The position numbers were made by a program, and so were the translations under genes. This document shows positions 1 to 8,414 of a stretch of DNA of 17,364 nt, piece by piece (position 1 is the first letter of the stretch; each line of letters begins with the position of its first letter). This DNA is from Zygnema cylindricum (Eukaryota; Streptophyta; Zygnematophyceae; Zygnematales; Zygnemataceae). Under the pieces are notes generated by a model that did no database searches, was not told where the DNA came from, and saw only the letters and a list, made by a program, of their open reading frames with translations. The stretch spans positions 1 through 17,364 of the forward strand of contig JBBHKE010000468.1 in assembly GCA_037447655.1 (NCBI GenBank), given 5' to 3'.

Positions 1-133
1 GGGGGAGAGAGAGTGAGAGAGGGAGAGAGAGGGAGAGAGAGGGAGAGAGTGAGAGGGAGGGAGAGAGAGAGGGAGAGAGGGAGAGAGGGAGAGAGAGAGG
101 GAGAGAGAGGGAGAGGGAGAGAGGGGGAGAGTA
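1..133 (+). repeat. Polypurine GGGAGAGA microsatellite
   Basis: Uninterrupted purine strand made of GGGAGAGA, GAGAGA and GGGAGA variants. It runs to the left window edge, so its full length is unknown. It is related in composition to the tracts at 2161 and 2696. Confidence 0.95.
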
Positions 134-567
134 TTGTAGTTCATCAGACTTGTATAATGTATTCTCTGATAAGACGATGATGTGCCTTTTTAGCCACCGG
201 TCCTAATTTTGAGGTGACAGTATATCAGTAAAGAGCGATATTAACAAATTTTAATAGTACTCGGCAACAGTATCTGTGGAGGAGGAAGAAGTTAAAGAGG
301 TTTGTGTGATTTTTACCTCTTAATGCCTCAAATTACCTTACTCTCAGTAGAATCGAAAAGGTGGAGACATTTAAGACATTGCCTAGAGGAAAATAATTAG
401 ACCTACCGTCTGTTAAATTGGAGGAAAACTAAAGAAAAAAGTAGTGAACGAAATTTGTACACGTCAATGTCGTTATTTGAAGTTTAATCATACTTAAGAA
501 CAAAATATTTGCCAAACTAAAAATAGTTTTTCATGTATGGTGGCAACACCGTTGTAATTTTCCGGTT
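134..567. other. AT-rich non-coding stretch, nothing recognised
   Basis: Probably SRT2 intron, since the gene continues leftwards. No sirtuin TRAD segment occurs on the minus strand. A good acceptor-like sequence (CTTCCTCCTCCACAG, minus strand, ending at 274) exists but has no supporting exon. Confidence 0.5.
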
Positions 568-801
568 ACATATAAGTTATTCCCAAGAATACTACATATA
601 AGTTATACCTAAAAATATTACATATAAGTTATCCCCAAGAATACTACATATAAGTAATACCCAAAAATATTACATATAAGTTATCCCCAAAAATATTACA
701 TATAAGTTATCCCCAAAAATATTACATATAAGTTATCACCAAAAATATTACTTATAAGTTATCCCCAAAAATATTACATATAAGTTATCCCCAAGAATGT
801 T
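568..801 (+). repeat. 26-bp minisatellite, about nine units
   Basis: Head-to-tail units beginning ACATATAAGTTAT, followed by CCCCAAAAATATT with small variations. Unit starts at 568, 594, 620, 646, 672, 698, 724, 750 and 776 show a constant 26-bp period without indels. It lies in the presumed 3' intron of SRT2. Confidence 0.95.
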
Positions 802-1236
802 ACTACGGTAACATGTGTTGTGGCAATGGGAATTAAAGTTCAATATTTATTGGGATCATCAACCGTTTAAACAAGATTTCATTTAATCATAAACAACTGA
901 ATTTGTCTAACAACAGTTTACCGATTGGTGTTAAAGTTAATGAGTTTTAATCTAGGCATATCATAATGTAATTGTAAACTTAAGCAGGGTAAAAAGTGAA
1001 TTTACATACTAGACATGTGCAATTATTTAATCTTGTTTTTAGTTGCAATAATTAAAAATTTGAATTTATGAGTTAGCAACTTTACACATTAGTGATCCAA
1101 TGCATCCATCGACAACTGAAAAAATATCCAAACAAAAATTTCGCTACAATTTTGTTGATGAAAAAAAATCTAATCACTAAAAATTTGATATTAAAATGTT
1201 TCGCTATTCAATTTCCATTCCTCAACTTTGAAAATC
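802..1236. other. AT-rich intron-like sequence
   Basis: No coding signal. I searched the minus strand for the missing SRT2 segment (IVNxGxTRAD) and found no TCNGC pattern compatible with TRAD. The 79-residue plus-strand ORF here is Lys/Asn-rich and looks like chance. Confidence 0.6.
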
Positions 1237-1391
1237 TACCAAATAGTTACAAGAAAATATATCAGCAGGACGAGACGAGTAGTTCCATTACCAAACTCGA
1301 CAAAAAACGTTCATTTTTTTTTACCAAATAGTTACGAGATAATATATTAGGAGGACAAGAAGAGTTCGTTTCTTTACCCTACTAGACGAAA
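1237..1391. repeat. Two-copy tandem duplication, about 85 bp, at the exon 7 donor
   Basis: Both copies start TACCAAATAGTTAC (1237 and 1322) and remain alignable through ACCAAACTCGACAAAAA (1291) and ACCCTACTAGACGAAAA (1377). The offset is 85-86 bp, with one indel. The copy nearer the gene overlaps the end of exon 7 and its donor. Confidence 0.8.
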
Positions 1392-1505
1392 AGCAGATAG
1401 CACCATAAGAGACGAACCGAGAACCAATAAAGCGTCGCCACCAGTCACCATGGACTGAGCTGAAATTGCTCTCCCTTTGGGAAGATTGTCTCCGAAAAAC
1501 ACTAC
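1383..1505 (-). CDS. SRT2: SRT2 exon 7 (VVFFGD to SAFRL)
   Basis: The exon follows acceptor TTCATTCAG in phase 0 and encodes [14 protein letters not shown]..., [20 protein letters not shown]. These are the FFGD and GSSL motifs of the Rossmann fold. The donor is ambiguous: CTA|GTAGGG (exon end 1383) or GTAGG|GTAAAG (exon end 1378, adding Val and two bases). A partial second copy of this exon end and donor lies about 85 bp further on. The next exon (expected RAAHEAG...TRAD) is not in the window. Confidence 0.9.
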
Positions 1506-4500
1506 CTGAATGAAGTAGAAAATGACCCCAATCCCAAAAAACATTGGTTTTTTTTTTTAGGATGCTATTTGTAATTTATTACAACCACAATCTCGATGAA
1601 ATTCTCTGTCAAGTGAACAGTTTAAGAAAAGAAAAACTACCCACTAATGAAGCTGTTAAAGTATCATTTCTTTCATGTACTTATAGACTTCGTTTTCTAC
1701 AACACACAATCGTTTTTTGAGACCAACCCATGCTACAAAATTTTTGTCTCATCCCATTGCCTTTTTGTATGAACTTCACTTTCCGCTCCTCGTTAAAGCT
1801 CTCGGAAAACAAAAATCCCAACTCGGCTTCTTAATTTCCCACATTTTGTCCCACATTTTCGTATTTTCATAGTTTAGTACTTATCGCATTTTCGTAATTT
1901 CACATTTTCGTATTTGTTAACAACAAGTGGAATGAAAGTTAAAAATTACTCACATTGGGTTTTAGAGTCCCGCAACAAATTTCACACGCAGGAATTTTAA
2001 AATTTTCACGACGCCAAAATTCCTCCCCGATTTCGATATCGCCATCCGGCCGCTGCTTCATTCCGAAGCTCGAATCCGAACCAGGAACTCCTTTTTCCAA
2101 AACCTCCACTTCTGAAGCCCACTGCAAAGAAACCCCAAATTATCACTTGCCCTTGAAGGAGAGGAAGAGGGAGGGAGGGAGGGGGGGGAGAGGGAGAGGG
2201 AGTGGAAAAGAGGGGGGAGGGGGAGAGCGGAGAGGGTGAGATAAAGAGAGGGGGAGAGGGAGTGAAAACCTCAACTTCTGACTGCAAAGAAAGCCCAAAG
2301 TATATCTTGCCCTTGAAGGAACCACACTATTTGAAGGAGATTAGTAGTGTTGTGTATCAGGTAAAAATTTATCACGATAAATTCGATATTCGATAACGGT
2401 CAGAGGGCTCAATATGGTCCGGAAAATAGTACGAAAATCGTACGGTAACCCCCTCCCCCCCTACTGAGGGCACGCCACGGGGGGGGGGCACGGGCTTTTT
2501 AAGAAAATTTGACCTAGCGTCAACTTCGATATATCGCGGTAGAAAAATATCGAATTATCGGCCGATATATCGGCCTAATATCGCGATATTGAGCTTCTCG
2601 ATACATCGTAGCGATACATCGATTATCGGGTACCCAAAATTAGGTACATATCGAATATCGGAGCCTTCGATACACAACACTAGAGATTAGATCCCAGAGG
2701 GAGGGAGAGGGGAGTGGGGGAGAGGGGGAGAGGGGGAGAGGGGGAGAGGGGGAGAGGGGGAAAGGGGGAGAGGGGGAGAGGGGGAGAGGGGGAGAGGGGG
2801 AGAGGGGGAGAGGGGGAGAGGGGGAGAGGGGGAGAGGGGGAGAGGGGGAGAGGGGGAGAGGGGGAGAGGGGGAGAGGGGGAGAGGGGGAGAGGGGGAGAG
2901 GGGGAGAGGGAGAGGGGGAGAGGGGGAGAGGGGCAGAGGGGGAGAGGGGGAGAGGGGGAGAGGGGGAGAGGGGGGGAGTATACAAAAATGTCAACAGAAC
3001 ATTTGTCCAAGAAGGAAAAGTACAAACTAAAGTCGGGTTAAAAAGGGGTAAAACAACAAAGACTAATAGGACTGATAGGGTGATCACACTACCGAACATT
3101 TGCCCTCGGGTGAGGGTAAATTGTACAATTTGTGGTAAATTTATGTACAAATACCCTATTAACTCTACGATTCACTCTCAACAATAGAGAAAATTCCTTC
3201 GATGTAATTACCCTATGTCCAATGGCCTAGAGTTGATGACACTAATTTAGTCACGACTTTTTTTCGCCGAAAATCATTAAAAAAGTGTTATTAACGCGAT
3301 TTACGGAAGTGGACTACAATCGACCACATCTCCCTAAATTAAATTAGTAATATACATTCTAATTTTATACCTACATAATAATTCCTCTAATAGAGATGGT
3401 GGTGTAGGGATGGAAGGTGTGTAATTCTCCCTACTTTGGAAAGGTCCTCATAACGATTCAATATAAAAAGTTAGAGAAGGATGTTAAGCATACACTTCAA
3501 ACCACGAAAAAGAAAACCAAATCGTTTATAGTAAATAGGTAGTCTGTGTGCTTCTAGTTTGTGTTTTTCAATACTTTTTCGTAATCCCACAGCCATATGT
3601 TCATAATATACCAATAACCAGACATAATATACGTATTCCATAAGTTCAGACTGTCATAAAAAAGCCACCACAAACTCTCACCACCATTAGTGTGGATACC
3701 CTTAAAAACCATAAGACGTTTTTCAGGTTGATTAGAGTTTTTCCGGGTTTTTCAATATAAATTCTTTGGAGCAGAACATGAGTTAGTGCGTTAATTTGGT
3801 TCATGAGGATCAAGCACACTTTTGGTGTGGTTTTGTTTAAAGAAAACCGTGTCCTAAATTTGCTAAAAACTTGCTAACACAGCCCACACTAACAACAATG
3901 GGCTGATAACTCTAACTTCTTTGAAGGATAGTGAATCACCTCCATGTTAAGGACTCGTAAACGCTCTTGAAAGACGTGACGATCTGTCACATTTTCGCAT
4001 TGAAGACAAATGGTCTCATGAGTGGTCCCATGGAGTTCTAAGGGGGAGCTCCCAGCAGCATGATGAAGTCTACCACCATATTGCACACAAAATAAAATCA
4101 TTAACTTACATCTTGGTACATATTATGTAAATTACTAGAGAAATTAAACATGAGCTAAATCTCTGTGGCCATTAGAGTTAATAACCACTAATAACCTCAT
4201 TACACTATCAGAGTTCAATGATGTGTTTTGAGTAATCATGAAGTTTTGCAAATAGAATATGCACAAATGCACCTTACTTGAACTTACTCTGAAGACTTGA
4301 ATGAACCTCTCATTTCTACATTAACATTACATTAACTATGGACTAAGTACAGTAGTAAGAACTTGCAGATGGTACATGCAATGGAAAAAACATGAGGATT
4401 AACGCAAATCTACTAAATGATACTGATTGACGGTCACTCGAAATGGATTGTTCGCATATGCAACGTTTCTAACATTTTTTGTCTTCCGAGATCAGAAAAA

Positions 4501-7500
4501 CGCAGGACTGAATTAATAATTCTAATTATGTTATCATTCATGTCATCAATTATGTTATCAATCATATTACCAATGTTGTTATCATTTCATGCTATCAATA
4601 AAACCAATTACGTTATCAATCATGTTACCTATTATGTTATCAACTATGTAATCAATTATGTTAGCATTCATGTCAATTACGTTACCAATTCTGTTATCAT
4701 TCATGATATTAATTATGTGATCAATTATTTTATCATTAATGATATCATTCATTTTATCAATTATGTCATTAAATTATGTTATCAATTATGATATCATTCA
4801 TGTTATCCATTGTGCTATCAATTATGTTATCAAATGCTATCATTCATGTAATCCATTATGTTACCAAAAGATGTAATGGTAAAACACACTATTTTTGAAA
4901 CAAAGATCTTGAGGTCAGGTCCTGGCAGGTAAGTTTTTTGCATCACATCAAAAAAACCAAGAACTTCAAGTCGCAAAATCACCTTCTTCACATGTGCGCC
5001 GATAAATTCTCAAGTATCAAATTAGAACCACCAAGTCCTCAACAATAGCATAATAGTTTCTTCATACACTCCAAAATCTTAGCCACAAAACACTCATATC
5101 ATAACAATAATTCCACCTTCAAAAAAGTCAAACATTCCCATCAACGCTCTCCTTACATCATATTTTATCAGCCTTCCACTTCCAACAATTCCCTGTGCCA
5201 GTGTCTGTCTATCTCAGAGTTTCTCAAAGGTATTCAAGGTTTTAGAGTTTTGGGGTTCTTTAGAGTTTTCGGGTTTTTTTTTTCCCTTCAAATTTTGTCT
5301 ATTCTCTGTTGCTCACCTGTCCACATTTTGTGTGATCATTCCCCCTTTAACCCTCCCACGAGCCTCCAATCGAGCAAGAGCCCTGTGAGTATCTCCCGGT
5401 TGAGCTGAGATAAAACGCCTCCATCCGACATACGAACGCGCCCAATAGCGCTGTCGGTTCCTCGCAGAACGAATAAAATCCTGCCACGTGGCAACAAGTA
5501 AACTCATGAGACTCTCGGGCTTCTTAAGATTTTTTAGGATTTTTAGGGTTTTTTGGTCACCACGCATATATCCACACTATATCCGACATTTAAAAAAAAA
5601 TGAAAACACTCGTAACAAACAAAAGGACGGTTATAAGGAACCTTGGAGACACCAATGTAGTCGCTTCACTCATAAGATAGGTTATCATCACTTCAACTGT
5701 AGGAAAACCTTTCTTATGACAACTGTAGTGTTAGGAAAAACTATTTTATGGCTGAAGTGCCCAAATGGGTACACACATTTCTGAAATTGGTATAGCTTTG
5801 AGCTCTAGAAATTTGTACTCATGCCAGTTTGAACTTGTCAATTTCAGAATTTAGGACAACTGTAGTAACAGAAAAAACCGCTGTATGACGATTGCAGTGA
5901 TAGGAAAAAAGACACTATCCATGAGTGTAAATGCCATAAATTACAGACTTCAAGGCTTTGAACCCGCTAAATAGATACTTGTTCAGAAAATGTGTGTACC
6001 AAGTCACGCAATATCACCGTAGTTATCAGCTTATGATTGGAATTCCTTAGCAAAATACGACATGAAACTGACAGCACTCAAAGTTGGAAATCAGAATGGA
6101 GCCCCATCACTATTTCCAAACAGTGGAAAACATGAATCACACAAATCGTGACTCTTACCAACAATTTATCGGCCAATGTATAAATTTAAAGATGCCATAC
6201 TGATGCCGTCTCTCTTTGTCTATAAAATCGGAATAAGATAGGTTGAAATGGAGAATGGCCTACTTGATGAGTCATTGGCTTAAATCCTGAACTGTAAGCT
6301 CCCTTTGGACTGCAAAGATCCATAAGTAATCAAAATAAACATAGAGAGTCAGAAGATAAGCTACAAAAAAAGTTGACTAACCGGGAAATATATGCTGTTC
6401 TTTCAAACGTACCCTCCAATCTTCCAATATTCCCACTTCACTATGAGCTAGTTACTACTTGATTTTACAAATCACTCCAATACTCTTTTCGATGTTCGGA
6501 AAAATTCAACAAACCGTAATGATCACAGTTTTCGAGTAAAAACTCTGTGAAGTTTTCTTTTGCGCTATTATACCTCAAGTACTATTCCTATCTCTCCTGA
6601 TTCCATGTCCCTAATTCATAAATAAAATAAAGTACTCTGAGAATCCCCGCGTCTTCTTTTTCACTTCGACTGTCAAGTCATTCAGGGTAGCAGCAAAACA
6701 CACATGGAAGAACACCGTCATCAAATTTTGATGAAAGGTATGAAAGCTATAAGAACAAAACACTCGCTTCCTTGGACAATGCTCTTAAAGTAAGACCATT
6801 GACCATTTCACCTTCTATAATCCGGAATTCCACTCTCAGTGCTGATTCCTGCGCCTGTTAACACAACCATTCGACGACTGCAAAACAGCACCAAAGTACA
6901 CTATAAGTGGTAATAACACTAATTCAGTTGCAACTTTTATTGACCAAAAGTCACAAAATCGTGTTAACAAAACTGTTGAAGGGAGTGGACTACAAGTCAC
7001 CACATCTCCCTACACTATATTAGTATTATATACTCTAACTAAGCATACACGCTAATAATTCCTTTACACTAATAGAGAACGGGCAGGTTACTGCGCCATC
7101 GCTGTTAGAGTAATCACTCTATTTTGGTGAATGTTCTATTTATCCAAAATCGTAAACAGTGTTAACAACACTATTTAATTAAGTGCTCCACAATGAGCCA
7201 CGTGCCAAAACTTAATTTATTGTGGTTAATTCAAATAAAATTTGCTAATAGCGATTGGCGGCGTAATGCAAAGATCACATGAAAGAAAATTAAAAACCAA
7301 AGTTTACATGTGTGAAACCAATTGGAAACGCTATATGTGGTTAACCCATACTATACGTGTATTAAACGGTATAATAAACATACAGGACAGGACAACCACA
7401 TAAAGCATTTAAAATTGTTTTCACACATTTGAATTATGTTAAGAACTACAAATTCTTTTACCAGGCATATCCTCCATTCACCGTCAGCAAAAAGCAGTCG

Positions 7501-8414
7501 ACCACAAACGGGCTCATGAGCACATTTTTTAAATATCAATCCAAGGACTCTTTCTTTCTGAAAAATCGATATATCTTCGAACGTAATGCGAACTTGAGTT
7601 AAGTGAATTGACGTAAAAATGATCTCATCTGTTCATTTCTTCCATGCATAAAAAGAAACACCGGCATTTACAGTTAAATTTGCAGAGACTTCAAAGAAAG
7701 ACATTCTCGTGGCGACTACAATCAAGACAAAATATAAAAAGAAGTCAATTGAATAAGTTCAATTGAATGAATTCAATGAAAAGACTTCGATTGAAACTTC
7801 AGTTAAGAAACTTCAGTAAAAAGACTTTAATTGAAAGATTCCAAATGAATAGCCTCAATTGAATAGCTTCGATTTTCCATAAAGCCAGGAAAGCGATAAT
7901 CTCAAAATTAACAAATGTATACAAATTATATACGATAAACACATATTTATACGCATTTATACCGTGACCATTTGCATTAAGACTTGCTTCAAGATCTCAG
8001 GATACATCCTATCCTGGTTGTTCATCATCTGGGCATACAAGACATGCATACATAAAAAAAAAAAAAAACGTAAAAAAAAAAAAATACACACACAAGTGAT
8101 TCCGAAAAAAAATACAGGACGGCAAAAACTCACGAGTTACTAATGAAGTCGTGTAACTGCTCTATTTGCTTCTCTGTAGGAGGAGCGGCGGCTGGCAAAA
8201 CAGCTGGCAACTTCGAAGCTGTTTTTGATAAAATGACAACCTTTGGAAATGATAATCCACTCTCTTGCATTGGATCAGATTCTTCGACTTTCATATTTGG
8301 ATTTGATTTGGTGAGAGCAGAAAAGAGACGATGAGAATTCTGGCATGTAGCACATGGATACAAACATCTTCGGTTTGTCGTGTACCATGGGCGTATTCTC
8401 AACATGGCAGCCAT
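1383..8414 (-). CDS. SRT2: SRT2-like NAD-dependent sirtuin, class II (seven exons found; C-terminus outside window)
   Basis: Joined CDS: 8414-8134, 6877-6812, 6309-6264, 5480-5317, 4069-3940, 2121-1954 and 1505-1383. It gives about 326 residues with no frame break; all junctions use GT/AG and phases agree. Seen: an N-terminal stretch rich in R, S and hydrophobic residues (likely mitochondrial presequence); the NAD-binding motif [15 protein letters not shown] (102-116); [14 protein letters not shown] (182-185); the predicted catalytic His in LELHG (H199); zinc cysteines C207/C210 and C275/C278 (C279 adjacent); FFGD; and LVLGSSL. Family knowledge: SRT2/SIRT4 proteins are mitochondrial NAD-dependent deacylases or ADP-ribosyltransferases, and Arabidopsis SRT2 is about 370 residues. 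The plant-type [12 protein letters not shown] places this with SRT2 rather than animal SIRT4. About 50 C-terminal residues, including the usual NIGETRAD segment, were not found and probably lie left of the window. Exon boundaries are inferred from homology and splice signals, without transcript support. Confidence 0.93.
1506..1953 (-). other. SRT2 intron 6
   Basis: A 448-nt intron, T-rich on the sense strand, with donor GTGAGT and acceptor TTCATTCAG. Short CACATTTTCGTA-like repeats occur at 1840-1915 (plus strand). No other feature seen. Confidence 0.85.
1954..2121 (-). CDS. SRT2: SRT2 exon 6 (RPDGDIEI, second zinc CxxC)
   Basis: A 168-nt, phase 0/0 exon between acceptor CTTTGCAG and donor AAT|GTGAGT. 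It encodes 56 residues starting [11 protein letters not shown], with [27 protein letters not shown] and LKPN. The cysteines complete the zinc site; CEICC has one more Cys than needed. The acceptor and first codons are duplicated about 160 bp upstream (2267-2320). Confidence 0.95.
2161..2266 (+). repeat. Polypurine GGGAGAGGGA tract between two acceptor copies
   Basis: Irregular G/A-rich tract with runs of up to eight or nine G. On the SRT2 sense strand it is C/T-rich and sits between the distal and true exon 6 acceptors. Confidence 0.9.
2267..2320 (-). repeat. Diverged copy of the exon 6 acceptor region
   Basis: This 54-bp stretch aligns with 2101-2160 (intron end, CTTTGCAG and first codons of exon 6), with a 6-bp deletion and several substitutions. 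It keeps CTTTGCAG and the following SEVEV codons. The AG is at 2283-2282, 160 bp upstream of the real acceptor in transcript sense. Confidence 0.9.
2345..2682. mobile_element. Non-autonomous hAT-like MITE (element A), 338 bp
   Basis: Terminal inverted repeats of 14 bp, TAGTGTTGTGTATC at the left and GATACACAACACTA at the right. It is bounded by a perfect 8-bp direct repeat GAGATTAG (2337-2344 and 2683-2690). Eight-bp target duplications with TAGNG termini are typical of hAT elements. There is no transposase. The interior is rich in TATCG/CGATA palindromes, and a GC-rich insert (2447-2490) has long C and G runs. It lies in SRT2 intron 5. The same terminal repeat bounds the larger element at 9008-10681. 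Confidence 0.92.
2696..2977 (+). repeat. (GGGGGAGA)n tract, about 280 bp
   Basis: Nearly perfect 8-bp repeat of GGGGGAGA with rare interruptions (an AAAGG near 2761, a shortened unit near 2910, a C near 2934). Long Gly/Arg/Glu and Pro/Ser/Leu ORFs across it are artefacts of the repeat. It begins 6 bp after the right target duplication of element A and lies in SRT2 intron 5. Confidence 0.97.
3237..3440. repeat. Dispersed repeat R1
   Basis: It begins GACACTAATTTAGTCACGAC, includes GAAGTGGACTAC...CACATCTCCCTA, and continues through ATAATTCCTCTAATAGAGA. It aligns in the same orientation and order with 6908-7140. CACTAATTTAGTCRCGAC resembles subterminal repeats of plant CACTA-type elements, but I see no target duplications, so the class is open. 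Confidence 0.75.
3940..4069 (-). CDS. SRT2: SRT2 exon 5 (catalytic His, first zinc CxxC)
   Basis: A 130-nt exon between acceptor GTGGTAG and donor GAG|GTGATT. It completes Arg186 and encodes [14 protein letters not shown], then CLQC, ending RVLNME in phase 0. The His of LELHG is the general base of the sirtuin reaction, and CLQC is the first half of the structural zinc site. The acceptor has a modest, T-rich but not pure pyrimidine tract. Confidence 0.95.
4070..5316 (-). other. SRT2 intron 4
   Basis: A 1247-nt intron with donor GTGAGC and acceptor GTGGTAG. It holds the TCAATTATGTTA minisatellite. The remaining parts (4130-4516 and 4873-5316) carry nothing recognised apart from T-rich TTTAGAGTTTTGGGG-like runs at 5241-5284. 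Confidence 0.8.
4517..4872 (+). repeat. Degenerate TCAATTATGTTA minisatellite
   Basis: A roughly 12-bp unit, TCAATTATGTTA, alternates with TCATTCATGTTA variants for about 350 bp. It produces a plus-strand ORF of repeated I-N-Y-V residues that has no other coding support. Confidence 0.9.
5317..5480 (-). CDS. SRT2: SRT2 exon 4 ([10 protein letters not shown] to TQNVD)
   Basis: A 164-nt exon between acceptor CACGTGGCAG and donor GACAG|GTGAGC. It encodes 54 residues, starting [20 protein letters not shown] and ending MITQNVD, plus two bases of Arg186. The Q-N-V-D residues line the NAD/acyl pocket in sirtuins. It is visibly richer in G and C than the surrounding intron. Confidence 0.96.
5481..6263 (-). 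other. SRT2 intron 3
   Basis: A 783-nt intron. Two related stretches lie at 5690-5755 and 5855-5920, sharing ACAACTGTAGTR and AGGAAAAA words. A telomere-like TTTTTAGGGTTTTTT is at 5537-5555. No other feature seen. Confidence 0.75.
6264..6309 (-). CDS. SRT2: SRT2 exon 3 (plant-type [11 protein letters not shown] segment)
   Basis: A 46-nt micro-exon between acceptor CTTTGCAG and donor CAA|GTAGGC. It completes Ser116 and encodes [15 protein letters not shown], ending in phase 0. Plant SRT2 proteins have a near-identical [15 protein letters not shown] here, whereas animal SIRT4 has EGVGLYAR. This short exon is the best evidence that the organism is a plant. Confidence 0.93.
6310..6811 (-). other. 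SRT2 intron 2
   Basis: A 502-nt intron, donor GTGAAA and acceptor CTTTGCAG. No repeat or other gene recognised. Confidence 0.85.
6812..6877 (-). CDS. SRT2: SRT2 exon 2 (NAD-binding GAGIS motif)
   Basis: A 66-nt exon between acceptor TTTTGCAG and donor AG|GTGAAA, phase 2 on both sides. It completes Ser94, then reads [12 protein letters not shown] followed by TESGIPDYR, and gives two bases of Ser116. This is the diagnostic sirtuin nucleotide-binding signature (GAGxS, then GIPDYRS). The exon is too short to stand out as an ORF and was found by searching for the motif. Confidence 0.95.
6908..7140. repeat. Dispersed repeat R2
   Basis: It aligns with R1 through AACACTAATTCAGTTGCAAC, GGAGTGGACTACAAGTCACC, ACATCTCCCTA and AATTCCTTTACACTAATAGA. 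Inside, GGGAGTGG and CCACATCTCCC can pair as a small stem. It begins about 30 bp intronward of the exon 2 acceptor. Confidence 0.75.
7740..7875. repeat. TTCAATTGAAT-rich patch
   Basis: Repeated CAATTGAAT, TTCAATTGAA and AGACTTCRATTGAAA words in both orientations give many short palindromes. No fixed period. Within SRT2 intron 1. Confidence 0.6.
8134..8414 (-). CDS. SRT2: SRT2 exon 1 (start codon and presequence)
   Basis: It encodes residues 1-93 plus two bases of Ser94. The start context GAGCAATGGCTG matches the plant preference for AACAATGGC. A second in-frame ATG lies three codons on. The first 35 or so residues are rich in Arg, Tyr, Ser and Cys with almost no acidic residues, as expected of a mitochondrial targeting peptide. 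The end, [17 protein letters not shown], aligns with the segment just before the NAD-binding motif in SRT2. The donor is C|GTGAGT. The apparent TGA stop after the last Ser lies inside that donor, so reading this as a free 94-residue ORF would be wrong. Confidence 0.88.

Larger units (their letters stand above)
2122..3939 (-). other. SRT2 intron 5, repeat-rich
   Basis: An 1818-nt intron that holds, in transcript order, a dispersed repeat (3440-3237), the (GGGGGAGA)n tract, element A, the duplicated acceptor and a second purine tract just before the true acceptor. 3441-3939 shows nothing further. Confidence 0.85.
6878..8133 (-). other. SRT2 intron 1
   Basis: A 1256-nt intron with donor GTGAGT. 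It contains repeat R2 next to the acceptor, a degenerate TTCAATTGAAT-rich patch (7740-7870) and A-runs (8048-8115). 7141-7739 shows nothing recognised. The minus-strand ATGATGAACAACCAGG stretch near 8034-7970 lies inside the intron and has no supported function. Confidence 0.8.

Noticed and set aside
241-273. Minus-strand candidate last exon of SRT2 (CCTCCTCCACAG followed by an open ILLPSTIKIC and stop)
   Set aside because: The acceptor is good and the short peptide loosely resembles the family's end (GEILxR). However, the required preceding exon with the TRAD motif is absent between 274 and 1378, so the match is probably chance.
568-801. 26-bp repeat array as a CRISPR
   Set aside because: The units are contiguous with no unique spacers, and the window is plant nuclear DNA.
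2714-3187. Long ORFs of repeated Gly-Glu-Arg or Pro-Ser-Leu across the purine tract, both strands
   Set aside because: They are translations of an 8-bp microsatellite with no stop codons, and lie in an SRT2 intron.
4417-4791. 124-residue plus-strand ORF with repeated Ile-Asn-Tyr-Val
   Set aside because: Produced by the TCAATTATGTTA minisatellite. No independent coding evidence.
5537-5555. Telomere-like TTTTTAGGGTTTTTT
   Set aside because: A single isolated match to the plant TTTAGGG unit, not an array. Expected by chance in T-rich intron sequence.
7970-8034. Minus-strand exon-like stretch (TATGCCCAG, then [20 protein letters not shown])
   Set aside because: It has an acceptor-like start and an open frame, but it lies between exons 1 and 2. 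Including it would interrupt the continuous sirtuin sequence, and no other gene context exists.
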